Below, piece by piece: positions 35,727 through 43,994 of a stretch of 64,000 nucleotides of DNA. Both the position numbers and the translations under genes were made by a program. How positions within the stretch are numbered: position 1 is the first letter of the stretch; each line of letters starts with the position of its first letter. Source of the DNA: Pontibacter ruber (GTDB lineage: Bacteria > Bacteroidota > Bacteroidia > Cytophagales > Hymenobacteraceae); contig NZ_JALPRR010000002.1 of the NCBI RefSeq assembly GCF_023630205.1, forward strand, positions 426,899-490,898, written 5' to 3'. The notes beneath the pieces are model-generated. The model worked only from the letters and a program-made list of their open reading frames with translations, ran no database searches and was not told the DNA's origin.

Positions 35727-36662
35727 ATGGAAGATAGGATTTTAGGCCTTCATCATATCACGGCCATTGCCGACTCGGCTAAGAAAAATCTGGATTTTTA
35801 CACCAAAGTATTAGGGCTCCGCCTGCTCAAGAAAACGGTGAATTTCGACGATCCGGGTACCTACCACTTATACTATGGCGATGAAGTGGGAAGTGCAGGC
35901 ACCATCCTGACCTTTTTCCCTTACGAGGGGGCACGCCATGGCAGGGCCGGTACGGGCATGGCGACACACATTGGCTATGCAGTGCCCGAAGGCAGCTTTG
36001 ATTTCTGGATCAACCGCTTCAAAGAGCACCAGGTAGAGCACGGGCAGCCATCCGAAAAGTTTGGCGAGCAGTATATTCCATTCAAAGATCCCGACGGTCT
36101 GCAACTGGAACTCGTGATACCGAAAAATACAGACTCCCGCAAACCCTGGGAAACGGCTGAGGTAAAAGCGGATGTGGCAACACGCGGCTTTCACAGCGTC
36201 ACCCTGACGCTGCGGAACGCAGATAAAACAGCACGTATCCTAACCGATATCTTTGGCTACAAACTGCAGGAGCAAAGCGGGAGCCACTACCGCTACCTAA
36301 CCAATGCTGTAGATACCGCTGCTATTATCGACCTGGTTGAGGAACCAAATGCAAACCGTGGCGATGGCGGTGCCGGCACAAACCACCACATTGCTTTCCG
36401 GGTGAAGGATGACAAGGTGCTCATGCAGTTCCGGGAGAAGATCGCCAGCAGTGGCCTGAACATTACCGAGAAGATCGACCGCAATTATTTCTATTCTTTA
36501 TACTTCCGGGAGCCGGGCGGCGTGCTGTTCGAGATCGCTTCCGATAACCCGGGCTTCCTCATCGACGAGCCTTTGGCTGAACTGGGCACGCACCTGCTGT
36601 TGCCGCCGCAGTACGAACCGCACCGCGCCAAGATAGAAGCTGTTTTACCTAAGCTGGACTAA
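35727..36662 (+). CDS. Ring-cleaving dioxygenase of the VOC/glyoxalase superfamily
   Basis: 311 residues with two VOC modules (about 5-140 and 150-285). Metal ligands are in GLHHITAIAD, RGFHSVTLTL and GVLFEIASD. It resembles MhqO/MhqA-type dioxygenases of the quinone-stress regulons of Bacillus. The esterase gene starts 2 nt after its stop, so they are coupled. Confidence 0.9.
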   Translation: MEDRILGLHHITAIADSAKKNLDFYTKVLGLRLLKKTVNFDDPGTYHLYYGDEVGSAGTILTFFPYEGARHGRAGTGMATHIGYAVPEGSFDFWINRFKEHQVEHGQPSEKFGEQYIPFKDPDGLQLELVIPKNTDSRKPWETAEVKADVATRGFHSVTLTLRNADKTARILTDIFGYKLQEQSGSHYRYLTNAVDTAAIIDLVEEPNANRGDGGAGTNHHIAFRVKDDKVLMQFREKIASSGLNITEKIDRNYFYSLYFREPGGVLFEIASDNPGFLIDEPLAELGTHLLLPPQYEPHRAKIEAVLPKLD

Positions 36663-36664
36663 GT

Positions 36665-37291
36665 ATGTACACACACGAGAAAAATATACTTACAGCAGGC
36701 AAGCCGCTGGAGCAAACCGGCAAAGCCTTGGTGATGGTGCACGGCAGGGGAGCCACTGCGGAAAGTATCCTGGAGCTGAGCGATTACCTGGATGTGACGG
36801 ATTTTACGCTTAATGCGCCGCAGGCTACCAACCACAGCTGGTATCCTTATAGTTTTATGGCACCCGTTTCCCAGAACCAACCTGCCCTGGATTCGGCCCT
36901 TGCTTTGCTTGATGAGACGGTAAAAAGTATAAAAGCACAGGGGGTGGACAGCCGACACATTTACCTGCTTGGCTTTTCGCAGGGCGCCTGCCTGACGGCG
37001 GAATATGCTACCAGACATGCGCAACGCTTTGGCGGACTGCTGCTCTTTACCGGCGGCCTGATCGGGCAACAGATCGATACAGGCAACTATAAAGGTAGCT
37101 TTGAGGGTACGCCGGTACTGATTACGACAGGCGATCCGGACCCGCATGTGCCGGTAAGCAGGGTAGAGGAGACGGTTAAGATCATGGAGGAAATGGGAGC
37201 GGAGGTAACTAAACAGATCTACAAAGGAAGGCCGCATACTATACTTCAGGAGGAGCTCAGCCTGGCTAAAACTATACTTTCCGCTTCTTAA
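36665..37291 (+). CDS. Phospholipase/carboxylesterase, MhqD-like
   Basis: 208-residue alpha/beta hydrolase. The nucleophile motif is GFSQGACL; the acid and base are in TGDPDPHVPVS and GRPHTI; the oxyanion region is MVHGRGATAES. In Bacillus an esterase of this type (MhqD) is co-regulated with ring-cleaving dioxygenases. The terminator at 37339 ends the unit. Confidence 0.9.
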   Translation: MYTHEKNILTAGKPLEQTGKALVMVHGRGATAESILELSDYLDVTDFTLNAPQATNHSWYPYSFMAPVSQNQPALDSALALLDETVKSIKAQGVDSRHIYLLGFSQGACLTAEYATRHAQRFGGLLLFTGGLIGQQIDTGNYKGSFEGTPVLITTGDPDPHVPVSRVEETVKIMEEMGAEVTKQIYKGRPHTILQEELSLAKTILSAS

Positions 37292-37338
37292 GCCAGCTTA
37301 AAGTATAAAGTCATACCCTTAATCCATCATCTGACTGT

Positions 37339-37384
37339 AAAAAAGAAAAGCTGCCCGTTGCACTAACAGGCAGCTTTTCTTTTT
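37339..37384 (+). terminator. Terminator after the esterase gene
   Basis: A 16-bp stem (37339-37354 with 37369-37384), further pairing inside the loop, and a T-run on the right. Confidence 0.88.
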
Positions 37385-37424
37385 ACCACTAGTTCCTGTT
37401 ACAGAACCTGGTCAGAAGTATAAA

Positions 37425-37667
37425 TTAATCTTTCTCACGATCGTCTTTATCCTTATCGTCTTTGTCCCTGTCAGCTTCCACTGTCTTGGTTCGTTTGGTG
37501 GTATCATATTCTACTACCGTTTCGGTTACTTCGTACTCAGTTGGTACTGAATCGCGTTCTACAACAACACCTTCGTCTTCTTTATTTGTAGTTTGGTTGG
37601 TACGCTCACATGCAGAAAGGCTGAGCGAACCCAGCACAACAGCTCCTGCAATCATTATCTTTTTCAT
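37425..37667 (-). CDS. Small acidic/charged lipoprotein
   Basis: 80 residues. A signal peptide with lipobox (GSLSLSAC, Cys19) is followed by a highly charged tail ending in DKDDKDKDDREKD. Function unknown. It stands alone on the minus strand. Confidence 0.75.
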   Translation of the reverse strand: MKKIMIAGAVVLGSLSLSACERTNQTTNKEDEGVVVERDSVPTEYEVTETVVEYDTTKRTKTVEADRDKDDKDKDDREKD

Positions 37668-37933
37668 GTTCTATCTTGTTAAGTTGTACATCGAACAATA
37701 CAATATCTGATGTTCAATAGCTTACCTGCTATATTTTCTTTTTACGAGGTTATCAGAATAAAGGGTTTGCAGGTATGGGGTTCCGGACGATAGGTAAAAC
37801 AGGAAATGTACAATGTCCTGAACAGAAGCAGAAGCAAAACCGGGCGTTACTTTTTAACGAGACAGTGCAGATGAAGTATAAAATATTGAGGCGAGCTCAG
37901 GTTTATACTTACTACATTTTAAAATGAAGTGCA

Positions 37934-37999
37934 GTGGCCGCTAAGAAAGTTATCACGATCGAGTCTGTAGGAGAGCAACCGGTGAAGGTGCGGGAATGA
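37934..37999 (+). pseudogene. Possible 21-codon gene fragment
   Basis: A GTG-led frame reads AAKKVITIESVGEQPVKVRE before a stop. The sequence has protein-like composition, but no larger frame surrounds it. It may be the start of a decayed gene. The rest of 37668-38165 (about 500 bp) holds AAGTATAA words and no other gene. Confidence 0.2.
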
Positions 38000-38165
38000 T
38001 AAACCATACACAACTCTGCCTGCTTTGCCTTTAGCTATAGTCTCTTTTCAAAATATTTTCTGATTGCACGCTTTTCTCTCTTTTCTGGACTAAAAATTGT
38101 ATACTTTTTTTGGGTACTGCGTACTTTCCTAACTTGTAGTTATTCATCAGCTTAATAACACGCGA

Positions 38166-38576
38166 ATGCTTTACAATGAAAAGGTTCCTTACGTAATCCG
38201 GTACAGCGACCCGCTTGGCTATGTAGAAGTGATCTGGAACGGGAGTTTAACAGTTGAACAGCTCAATACCGGCCTGGACCAGTTGCTGAACGTGCTGAAG
38301 GCAAAACAAGCGAAACTGCTGCTGGTGGACATCAGTAATTTCAGTTCTACGGGGCCGGAGGCGCAGGCATGGGTTAAAGACTTTTACCTGCAGGGGTTAC
38401 AGAACCATTCTATTGAAAGAATTGCCCGTGTTGTTGATCCTCACGCTTTCGGACAAGCGCTTCTGAACAATATGCTTCTTCTCCTGCAATCGCAGTCGAG
38501 CTTTTCTTTCTGTCTAAGTAACTTTACTGACAGGGGGGAGGCCCTGGAATGGCTTTTAAGAGAAGTACCTGCCTGA
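38166..38576 (+). CDS. SpoIIAA/STAS-like protein
   Basis: 136 residues, hypothetical. Strand-helix-strand plan: YVEVIWNGSLTVEQLNTGL, KAKQAKLLLVDISNFS, then helix AWVKDFYLQGL and strand IERIARVV. It shares this plan with the protein at 29949 and may be a paralogue. Alone on its strand; function unknown. Confidence 0.75.
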   Translation: MLYNEKVPYVIRYSDPLGYVEVIWNGSLTVEQLNTGLDQLLNVLKAKQAKLLLVDISNFSSTGPEAQAWVKDFYLQGLQNHSIERIARVVDPHAFGQALLNNMLLLLQSQSSFSFCLSNFTDRGEALEWLLREVPA

Positions 38577-38724
38577 AAGGCAAATGCCCTGTAGCGGAGA
38601 CTACAGGGCAACTTGCTTAATCTAAACACAAACAACCAACACTACTTTAATCCAATATACTTCATTCTTATTTTACACGTACTCGTCTTTAGCGGCAGGC
38701 TGCTTAAACCCGCACAAACATTCT

Positions 38725-38985
38725 TTAATATCGCACGAAAGGCGCCTGTATCGATGTATGACTGTCTGTAAGGCCTACAAAATAGTCACCGATAAAGATG
38801 CCTGAGCCGCTGCTTACCGCAAGCGTACCATCATTGTAAGTTATCACGTCGCCATCGATGGTGGAGAACTCAAGTGTCTCTTCTTCTTGTAAGCCAACCC
38901 TTTTACAAGAAAAAGCAGGTACATAAGGGCAGGATAAGCCACTGTCTGTATAGCCTGTTGTGGGGGAGTTTCCATAGATGTTCAT
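38725..38985 (-). CDS. Small hypothetical protein (86 residues)
   Basis: Start MNIYGNSPTTGYTDSG with two cysteines in LSCPYVPAFSCKRVG, then LEFSTIDGDVITYNDGTL. No membrane helix, signal peptide or known domain. It lies downstream of the Opp genes on the same strand, 237 nt away. Composition is protein-like, so it may be real, but no family is recognised. Confidence 0.45.
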   Translation of the reverse strand: MNIYGNSPTTGYTDSGLSCPYVPAFSCKRVGLQEEETLEFSTIDGDVITYNDGTLAVSSGSGIFIGDYFVGLTDSHTSIQAPFVRY

Positions 38986-39221
38986 GTGGCGATGGTTTTA
39001 GGTTCTAATACATTACAATGTTACAGACTGATGGTTTGAGGAAACAGGAAATTTTTGAGCCAAAAGTAACATCAGAGCACGATGTGTTTTTTGGTGAATT
39101 GATAAATTACGGAAGTGCAGCTGTTGTTGTATGTGCCTGTCTGGTAGTGCTAAGCAGGTGAAAAGGGCGTATTGAAGCTTTTTGTATATAGTGAAAATTA
39201 TATAAAAGGTAACATGTGTTG

Positions 39222-40313
39222 TTATGGAGAATGATGTTGCATCGCATTTAAGATATAGTAGCTGCAGGTTTGTAGCGCTAACACCGTAAGAGCCAGAAAC
39301 CCGCCCGGGAAAACTACCAGCCACCAGGCAGACGTGTTCGCTCTGATTCCGGCAATTGTTCTGCCCCAGCTAACAAGCTCAGCCGGCACCCCAATACCTA
39401 AAAAAGAAAGTGTGGATTCGAGCGCCAGCAAACCGGCCAGTCCGAATATAAAAGATACTATCACCGGCGCAAGTATGTTGGGAAGCGCATGCCGCATAAG
39501 AAGGCCTCCTGTCGAAGCCCCGGCACTGACAGCAGCCTCGAAATAGGGCAACTGCTTTACCCGAAGCGTTTCAGCACGTGTAAGCCGGGCTGTATCGGTC
39601 CAATACGTAAGCACTAAAATAAAAGAAAGTAACACTACGGATGGCGGCATAAAAGAAGCCAGCACAAGGATGATAACAAGCCTTGGTATACTTGTAAATA
39701 CCTCTATCAGGCGCAGCACCACCTGATCAGCAGGAAACGGAACCTGTTTAGTGAAGAAGGTTGCCCGTTTCAGGGCAGGCACCAGCACCTTCATCAGGAT
39801 AAACGGGGCAAGTATGGCTATGCCCATACTTAGCAAAAGCACGGCAGGGGGTAGTTTGAGCAGAAAAGCCTGGGAGGGCACATACATACCGAAGTATAAA
39901 AATACAGGTACGGATAAAAGTATACCTGAAAAGCTGGCTCTGCTGATCTTGCCAGACGAGTCAGCATAAAAGCCGGCGGCAGTACCCAGTACCAATCCAA
40001 TTACAGTAGTAGCAAGCATAACAGGCAGGCTTATCAATACGGCAGTTCGGGCACCAAACAATGTATTCGACAGCACATCCCGGCCCAACGCATCGGTGCC
40101 CAACCAATGCAACGGCGTTGCGGAGGTAACGTTGGCCCACTGAAAAGGAGGCTGAAATGCCTGCCCCAGGTCCAGGTCGTTTGGCTGGAAGGAGAGAGGC
40201 AGCCACGGAAGTAGTATTACCAGCAGCAGGAACAGGAACAGGTAAATCAGCGCCAGCCTGAAAGCCCAGCGCAGCTGCCAGATACGCACGATATCGGAGA
40301 GAAATCTGTTCAT
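39222..40313 (-). CDS. Oligopeptide ABC transporter permease, OppC type
   Basis: 363 residues: one N-terminal helix (about 18-38), a shortish periplasmic part, then the signature LGTDALGRDVLSNTLFGART and five helices; the EAA loop is FEAAVSAGASTGGLLMRHALPN. It starts inside the oppB-type gene (ATGA overlap). With oppB and the binding protein it forms one unit; no OppD/OppF ATPase is nearby. Confidence 0.9.
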   Translation of the reverse strand: MNRFLSDIVRIWQLRWAFRLALIYLFLFLLLVILLPWLPLSFQPNDLDLGQAFQPPFQWANVTSATPLHWLGTDALGRDVLSNTLFGARTAVLISLPVMLATTVIGLVLGTAAGFYADSSGKISRASFSGILLSVPVFLYFGMYVPSQAFLLKLPPAVLLLSMGIAILAPFILMKVLVPALKRATFFTKQVPFPADQVVLRLIEVFTSIPRLVIILVLASFMPPSVVLLSFILVLTYWTDTARLTRAETLRVKQLPYFEAAVSAGASTGGLLMRHALPNILAPVIVSFIFGLAGLLALESTLSFLGIGVPAELVSWGRTIAGIRANTSAWWLVVFPGGFLALTVLALQTCSYYILNAMQHHSP

Positions 40314-41683
40314 GAGGAGGTATAACGAATGCGCGGATCTGCCAGGCTATACAACGCATCAGCCACCAAATGCGAAAGCATTTTAAACAAAGCCACTATT
40401 ACTACAATGCCCATCATCACCGGATAATCCCGGGCCTGCACAGCTGTCAGCAACAAACGTCCAACTCCAGGTATAGCAAAGATGGTCTCGATGATCAGTG
40501 CCCCGGCTACCAAGGCAGGCAGAAAATCTGATAGCAAGGTGATAATCGGTAACCAGGCATTGCGAAGCATGTGCTTTCTGATGATGCGCGTTTCGGATAA
40601 ACCTTTGGCACGGGCTGTTCGGGTGTAATCTTCGTTACCGGTAGTAGCCAGCGATCTGTACACCTGGTTGGTAAGGTAGGGCAGGTTTGCCAGCGTGAGG
40701 CACAGAACCGGCAAGGCCATGAACTGTACTTGCCGGGCCAATGACTCGTGCCAGGGAAGTCCTGCGGGAGAATAATAACCCATACCGTAAACAGGGAAGA
40801 GCTGAAGAAATGCAGGGCTGGCAAGAAGTACAAGCAGGAGCAGGGCCAGCACAAAGGTAGGTATACTATCCGTTAGAAACAGGACAGGCAGGAACAGCCG
40901 GCGCCATTTTCTGCCTTTTTGCCTTACCATCAGTATGCTGAGTTCAAAAGCCAGCACTACTGATATCGCCATACTTAGTATCAATAACCAGAAAGTATTG
41001 CCGATTGCTTCTGCAAGTATAGCCGGCACCGCTCTGTGGTCGCGGTACGAAGTGCCAAAATTTCCCTGAAGCACTTCAGTCAACCAGTTGTGGTATTGAT
41101 TTTTGCTGCCATTCCAGCTTAGCGTGGGCAGCAGCCCCAGATAATCCTGCCGATGCTCTACCATTCGCTTTGCATTACGAAGAAGTATAGCTGTCTGGAA
41201 TGCGTTCTCCTGATCGGCCTCAGCGATAGACGAGGCCGCTGCAAGTATAGCCGGGGCAACGGTTGAAGTGTGAAGCGCCTCAAAGTGAGGCTGCAGCTGA
41301 TCCTGTTGCGCAGCTAAAGTGTGTGCTTGCTTTACGCCGGAATAATAAGCTGAAACCAGAGGCCAGTTGCCATACTTCCATGCTAGGCGACGAAGGTGCA
41401 ATCGCTCACTTTCCGGATATACACGGTACAGCGTGTCTGGCTCTGCCCTGGCATGTATACTGAAGTAAAATAAGGGTAGATCCTGCTGTGTTTTGTGCAG
41501 GTATTGCCTGTAGCTGCGCTCGCGGCTCTCCTTACTTCCTTTGCTGTATTGCTCATCTCCTTTGAGAATGTTCCCGGCGCCCAGCCCCTGCGGCAACAAC
41601 CTGCTCAACAGGAAAAAGAGGGAGGCGATAAGCCAAAGCATGGGCAAGACCAGCACCAGTCGTTTAAACAGGTATCCAGGCAT
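40310..41683 (-). CDS. Oligopeptide ABC transporter permease, OppB type
   Basis: 457 residues, longer than the usual 310-330 because of a periplasmic insertion (about 45-210) after the first membrane helix. The core has NFGTSYRDHRAVPAILAEAI and the loop YTRTARAKGLSETRIIRKHMLRN. It lies 9 nt after the binding-protein gene and overlaps oppC. Such insertions occur in other Bacteroidota permeases of this type. Confidence 0.9.
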   Translation of the reverse strand: MPGYLFKRLVLVLPMLWLIASLFFLLSRLLPQGLGAGNILKGDEQYSKGSKESRERSYRQYLHKTQQDLPLFYFSIHARAEPDTLYRVYPESERLHLRRLAWKYGNWPLVSAYYSGVKQAHTLAAQQDQLQPHFEALHTSTVAPAILAAASSIAEADQENAFQTAILLRNAKRMVEHRQDYLGLLPTLSWNGSKNQYHNWLTEVLQGNFGTSYRDHRAVPAILAEAIGNTFWLLILSMAISVVLAFELSILMVRQKGRKWRRLFLPVLFLTDSIPTFVLALLLLVLLASPAFLQLFPVYGMGYYSPAGLPWHESLARQVQFMALPVLCLTLANLPYLTNQVYRSLATTGNEDYTRTARAKGLSETRIIRKHMLRNAWLPIITLLSDFLPALVAGALIIETIFAIPGVGRLLLTAVQARDYPVMMGIVVIVALFKMLSHLVADALYSLADPRIRYTSS

Positions 41684-41692
41684 GAGGCTGTA

Positions 41693-43414
41693 TTAGTTTT
41701 TCAGCAGGAAGGCGCTAACGTCATAGTTTGGCTCCAAACCTGATACCTTCGTGTTGGTGAATCGTTTGTGAATTGCTATCCGTTCTTTCAGATAATAAAG
41801 CGGGATGAGGGTAGCCTCTTCCTGCATGATCTGCTGAAGCTTTTTCAGGTGCAGGGCTTTCTCTTCATCGGTGCGGGCAGCATTGATCGCATCCAGGAGT
41901 TTGTCTGTTTGGGCGTTGCCAAAGCCTGTGGTGTTAAAGCCGTCCAGGCCTGCAGCAGACGTATGAAGCAGGGGCTTGAAGTTGAACGCAAAAGGATTTC
42001 CGGAAAGGGCGCGGAAGAACATGTCAAATTCATGGCTCCCGATGCGCTGGCTCAGGTAGCTGCCATCCAGGGCCTGTATGGTAACAGGAATGCCTGCCTT
42101 TGCTGCACTTTGCTGAAAAATAAGAGCCGAGTTCTGATAACCCGTACTTCCGGCGCGGTGTACGATATCTATGGTAAGTTTCTCTTTAGTTCCGCTGATA
42201 TTCTTGTACCAGCCATCTTTTTCCTGCTTCCAGCCGGCAGCTGCAAGCAGTTGCTTTGCTTTCTGTACATTATGCTTGTAGGGAGTTAGCTCAGAATTGT
42301 AGAATTTCTTTACGGAGGGAGGCACAATGCCTACAGTAGGGGTGGCTTGCGATTGTTGTACGACGCTGATCAGGCTGTTTACATCCAGCAGATGTGCTAT
42401 TGCCTGACGGGTACGTTTATCCGAAAACTTAGGAAGGCGGCTGTTGAGGCCTGCATATACAAATTCGTACCCGTTAGGAGTATGCAGGGTATACTCTTCC
42501 AGAAACGATTTATCCTGCTGCAGCTGTCTGAACTCTGCTACAGCAATATTTTCCAGTACATCCAATTGGTGGTTTTTAAGCGCGAGCAGTGCTGTAGTAT
42601 TATCAGGTATGATCTGAAAACTGATACGTGCCGGGTTAGCAGTTAAATGCGCTGCTTCATTGCCGAGTTCTTTACCCCACCAACTCTCTTTTCGCTTCAG
42701 GGTGATGTATTGTCCCGGCACCCAGCTGTCCAGCAGATAGCCTCCGGAGCCTTGCAGCATTTCTTTGCTTTTGGCTGACTCGGTGCTGTTAAAGCGTTCT
42801 GCAAAAGCTTTGATACGCCCGTTGTTATCCGGTTCTGCCGAACCCGAGGAAAGGGTACGCACAGAGACAGATTTCAGCAAACCTGCCGGATCGAATAAGT
42901 ACGCCGGAAGTATAAAAAAGTCTCCTGTCAGGAGTTCCATTTCAGGGGCATATCCCTTGCATAGAAGCGTAAATTTCCGCGGGTCTTCCTTGTCAAGTAT
43001 GATATCCTGTATAAACTCTACCTGAGGTTTGATGGACTCGTTATTTACCAAAGGCGCCTTCAGCACCTTTAAGGTAAAGGCCACATCTTCTGCTGTTACA
43101 GGAGCCCCGCTAGCCCATTCCGCTTCTTTTCTTAAAGTATAAGTAAAGTAAGTAAGCGAATCTTTTCGCTCTACCTGCGGCATGCTGGCTGCCAATGCCG
43201 GCTTTAACCCGTCACTCTCCAGATCAACAGACAGCAGACTATGGAACAACAGATTTATGATCTGTATCGCTCCAGCATCGGAATAGTTAACAGGGTTTAA
43301 CGTTTCCGGGTCTGCGGAAAAGCGTACGCGTACCTCATCAGGCACCCGCTGTGGCTGACTGCAGAAACTTAAAAGTAAAAGTAAACCAAATAGTAAAGTA
43401 GATATTTTCCTCAT
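41693..43414 (-). CDS. Oligopeptide-binding lipoprotein (SBP family 5)
   Basis: 573 residues. Signal peptide with lipobox LLSFC (Cys18) anchors it to the membrane; the SBP_bac_5 fold follows, with RFSADPETLNPVNYSDAG and FTYTLRKEAEWASGAPVTAEDV. It binds extracellular peptides for import. The 52-codon peptide gene lies 77 nt upstream on the same strand, and the TPR-like pair is divergent. Its ligand is unknown. Confidence 0.92.
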   Translation of the reverse strand: MRKISTLLFGLLLLLSFCSQPQRVPDEVRVRFSADPETLNPVNYSDAGAIQIINLLFHSLLSVDLESDGLKPALAASMPQVERKDSLTYFTYTLRKEAEWASGAPVTAEDVAFTLKVLKAPLVNNESIKPQVEFIQDIILDKEDPRKFTLLCKGYAPEMELLTGDFFILPAYLFDPAGLLKSVSVRTLSSGSAEPDNNGRIKAFAERFNSTESAKSKEMLQGSGGYLLDSWVPGQYITLKRKESWWGKELGNEAAHLTANPARISFQIIPDNTTALLALKNHQLDVLENIAVAEFRQLQQDKSFLEEYTLHTPNGYEFVYAGLNSRLPKFSDKRTRQAIAHLLDVNSLISVVQQSQATPTVGIVPPSVKKFYNSELTPYKHNVQKAKQLLAAAGWKQEKDGWYKNISGTKEKLTIDIVHRAGSTGYQNSALIFQQSAAKAGIPVTIQALDGSYLSQRIGSHEFDMFFRALSGNPFAFNFKPLLHTSAAGLDGFNTTGFGNAQTDKLLDAINAARTDEEKALHLKKLQQIMQEEATLIPLYYLKERIAIHKRFTNTKVSGLEPNYDVSAFLLKN

Positions 43415-43491
43415 CCTGTTTTATGACCTTTGGCTAGTAAGGAAGCAAAGGCAAGATAAGGAAAATGAAGATAGTAACTTCAGAAAGTAGC

Positions 43492-43650
43492 TTAGTTGCC
43501 ACCGCTTTTCTCAACATTGCTCCAAGCACCTGAGCCACCCATCGTGGTAATTGTTTGCTCTTCTGTGTTTGTAGTAGTTGTTGTAGATTGATCGCCAGTT
43601 GGTGCGCCTAGTAACAAGTTGAGAATGATGGAGATGATGATCGTTATCAT
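43492..43650 (-). CDS. Small hydrophobic-headed peptide (52 residues), possible signal or precursor
   Basis: The frame runs from ATG at 43650 to TAA at 43494-43492. Residues 1-15 are hydrophobic (MITIIISIILNLLLG) without Lys or Arg, so they are an atypical signal or membrane anchor. A Thr-rich linker (22-27) follows, then EEQTITTMGG and the C-terminal SGAWSNVEKSGGN. A double-glycine site (TMGG) could mark cleavage, giving a peptide of about 13 residues. The gene is 77 nt upstream of the peptide-binding lipoprotein gene on the same strand and has no visible terminator between. Whether it is expressed is unknown. Confidence 0.55.
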   Translation of the reverse strand: MITIIISIILNLLLGAPTGDQSTTTTTNTEEQTITTMGGSGAWSNVEKSGGN

Positions 43651-43994
43651 GATTTAATTTTTTAGCTTTTAAAGATCTGTTACAAAATTCTATTTTGAAT
43701 TAGTGTATTTAAAGGAATATTTTGAAAGAAAAGTAACTAACAATTATGTAATTAAATTTTTACACTTTTTAATTTTGTTTTCAATTAATAGCCCTTAGCT
43801 TCTTAATTATTGCTTTTCTTTTGATGTTATAGATAAAAAGTAACAAGCACTTCTTTTTTGACATTAGAAAATTAAACAACTATATATTGAAAGTAAATGA
43901 ATATATTAGCTGAAAAGTAACATAAGCTTTTTGTTATTTTTATTTTAATTTATTAATAACAAACCTTCTGATATACTTCTATTGACATCCTTAT
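43651..43994. promoter_or_regulatory. AT-rich divergent control region
   Basis: Very AT-rich, with no other gene. AAAAGTAAC occurs three times on the plus strand (43729-43737, 43836-43844, 43913-43921); a fourth copy is at 39062-39070. A possible plus-strand promoter is TTTG (43857-43860) and TATATTG (43883-43889), giving a leader of about 100 nt before the ATG at 43995. Confidence 0.5.
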
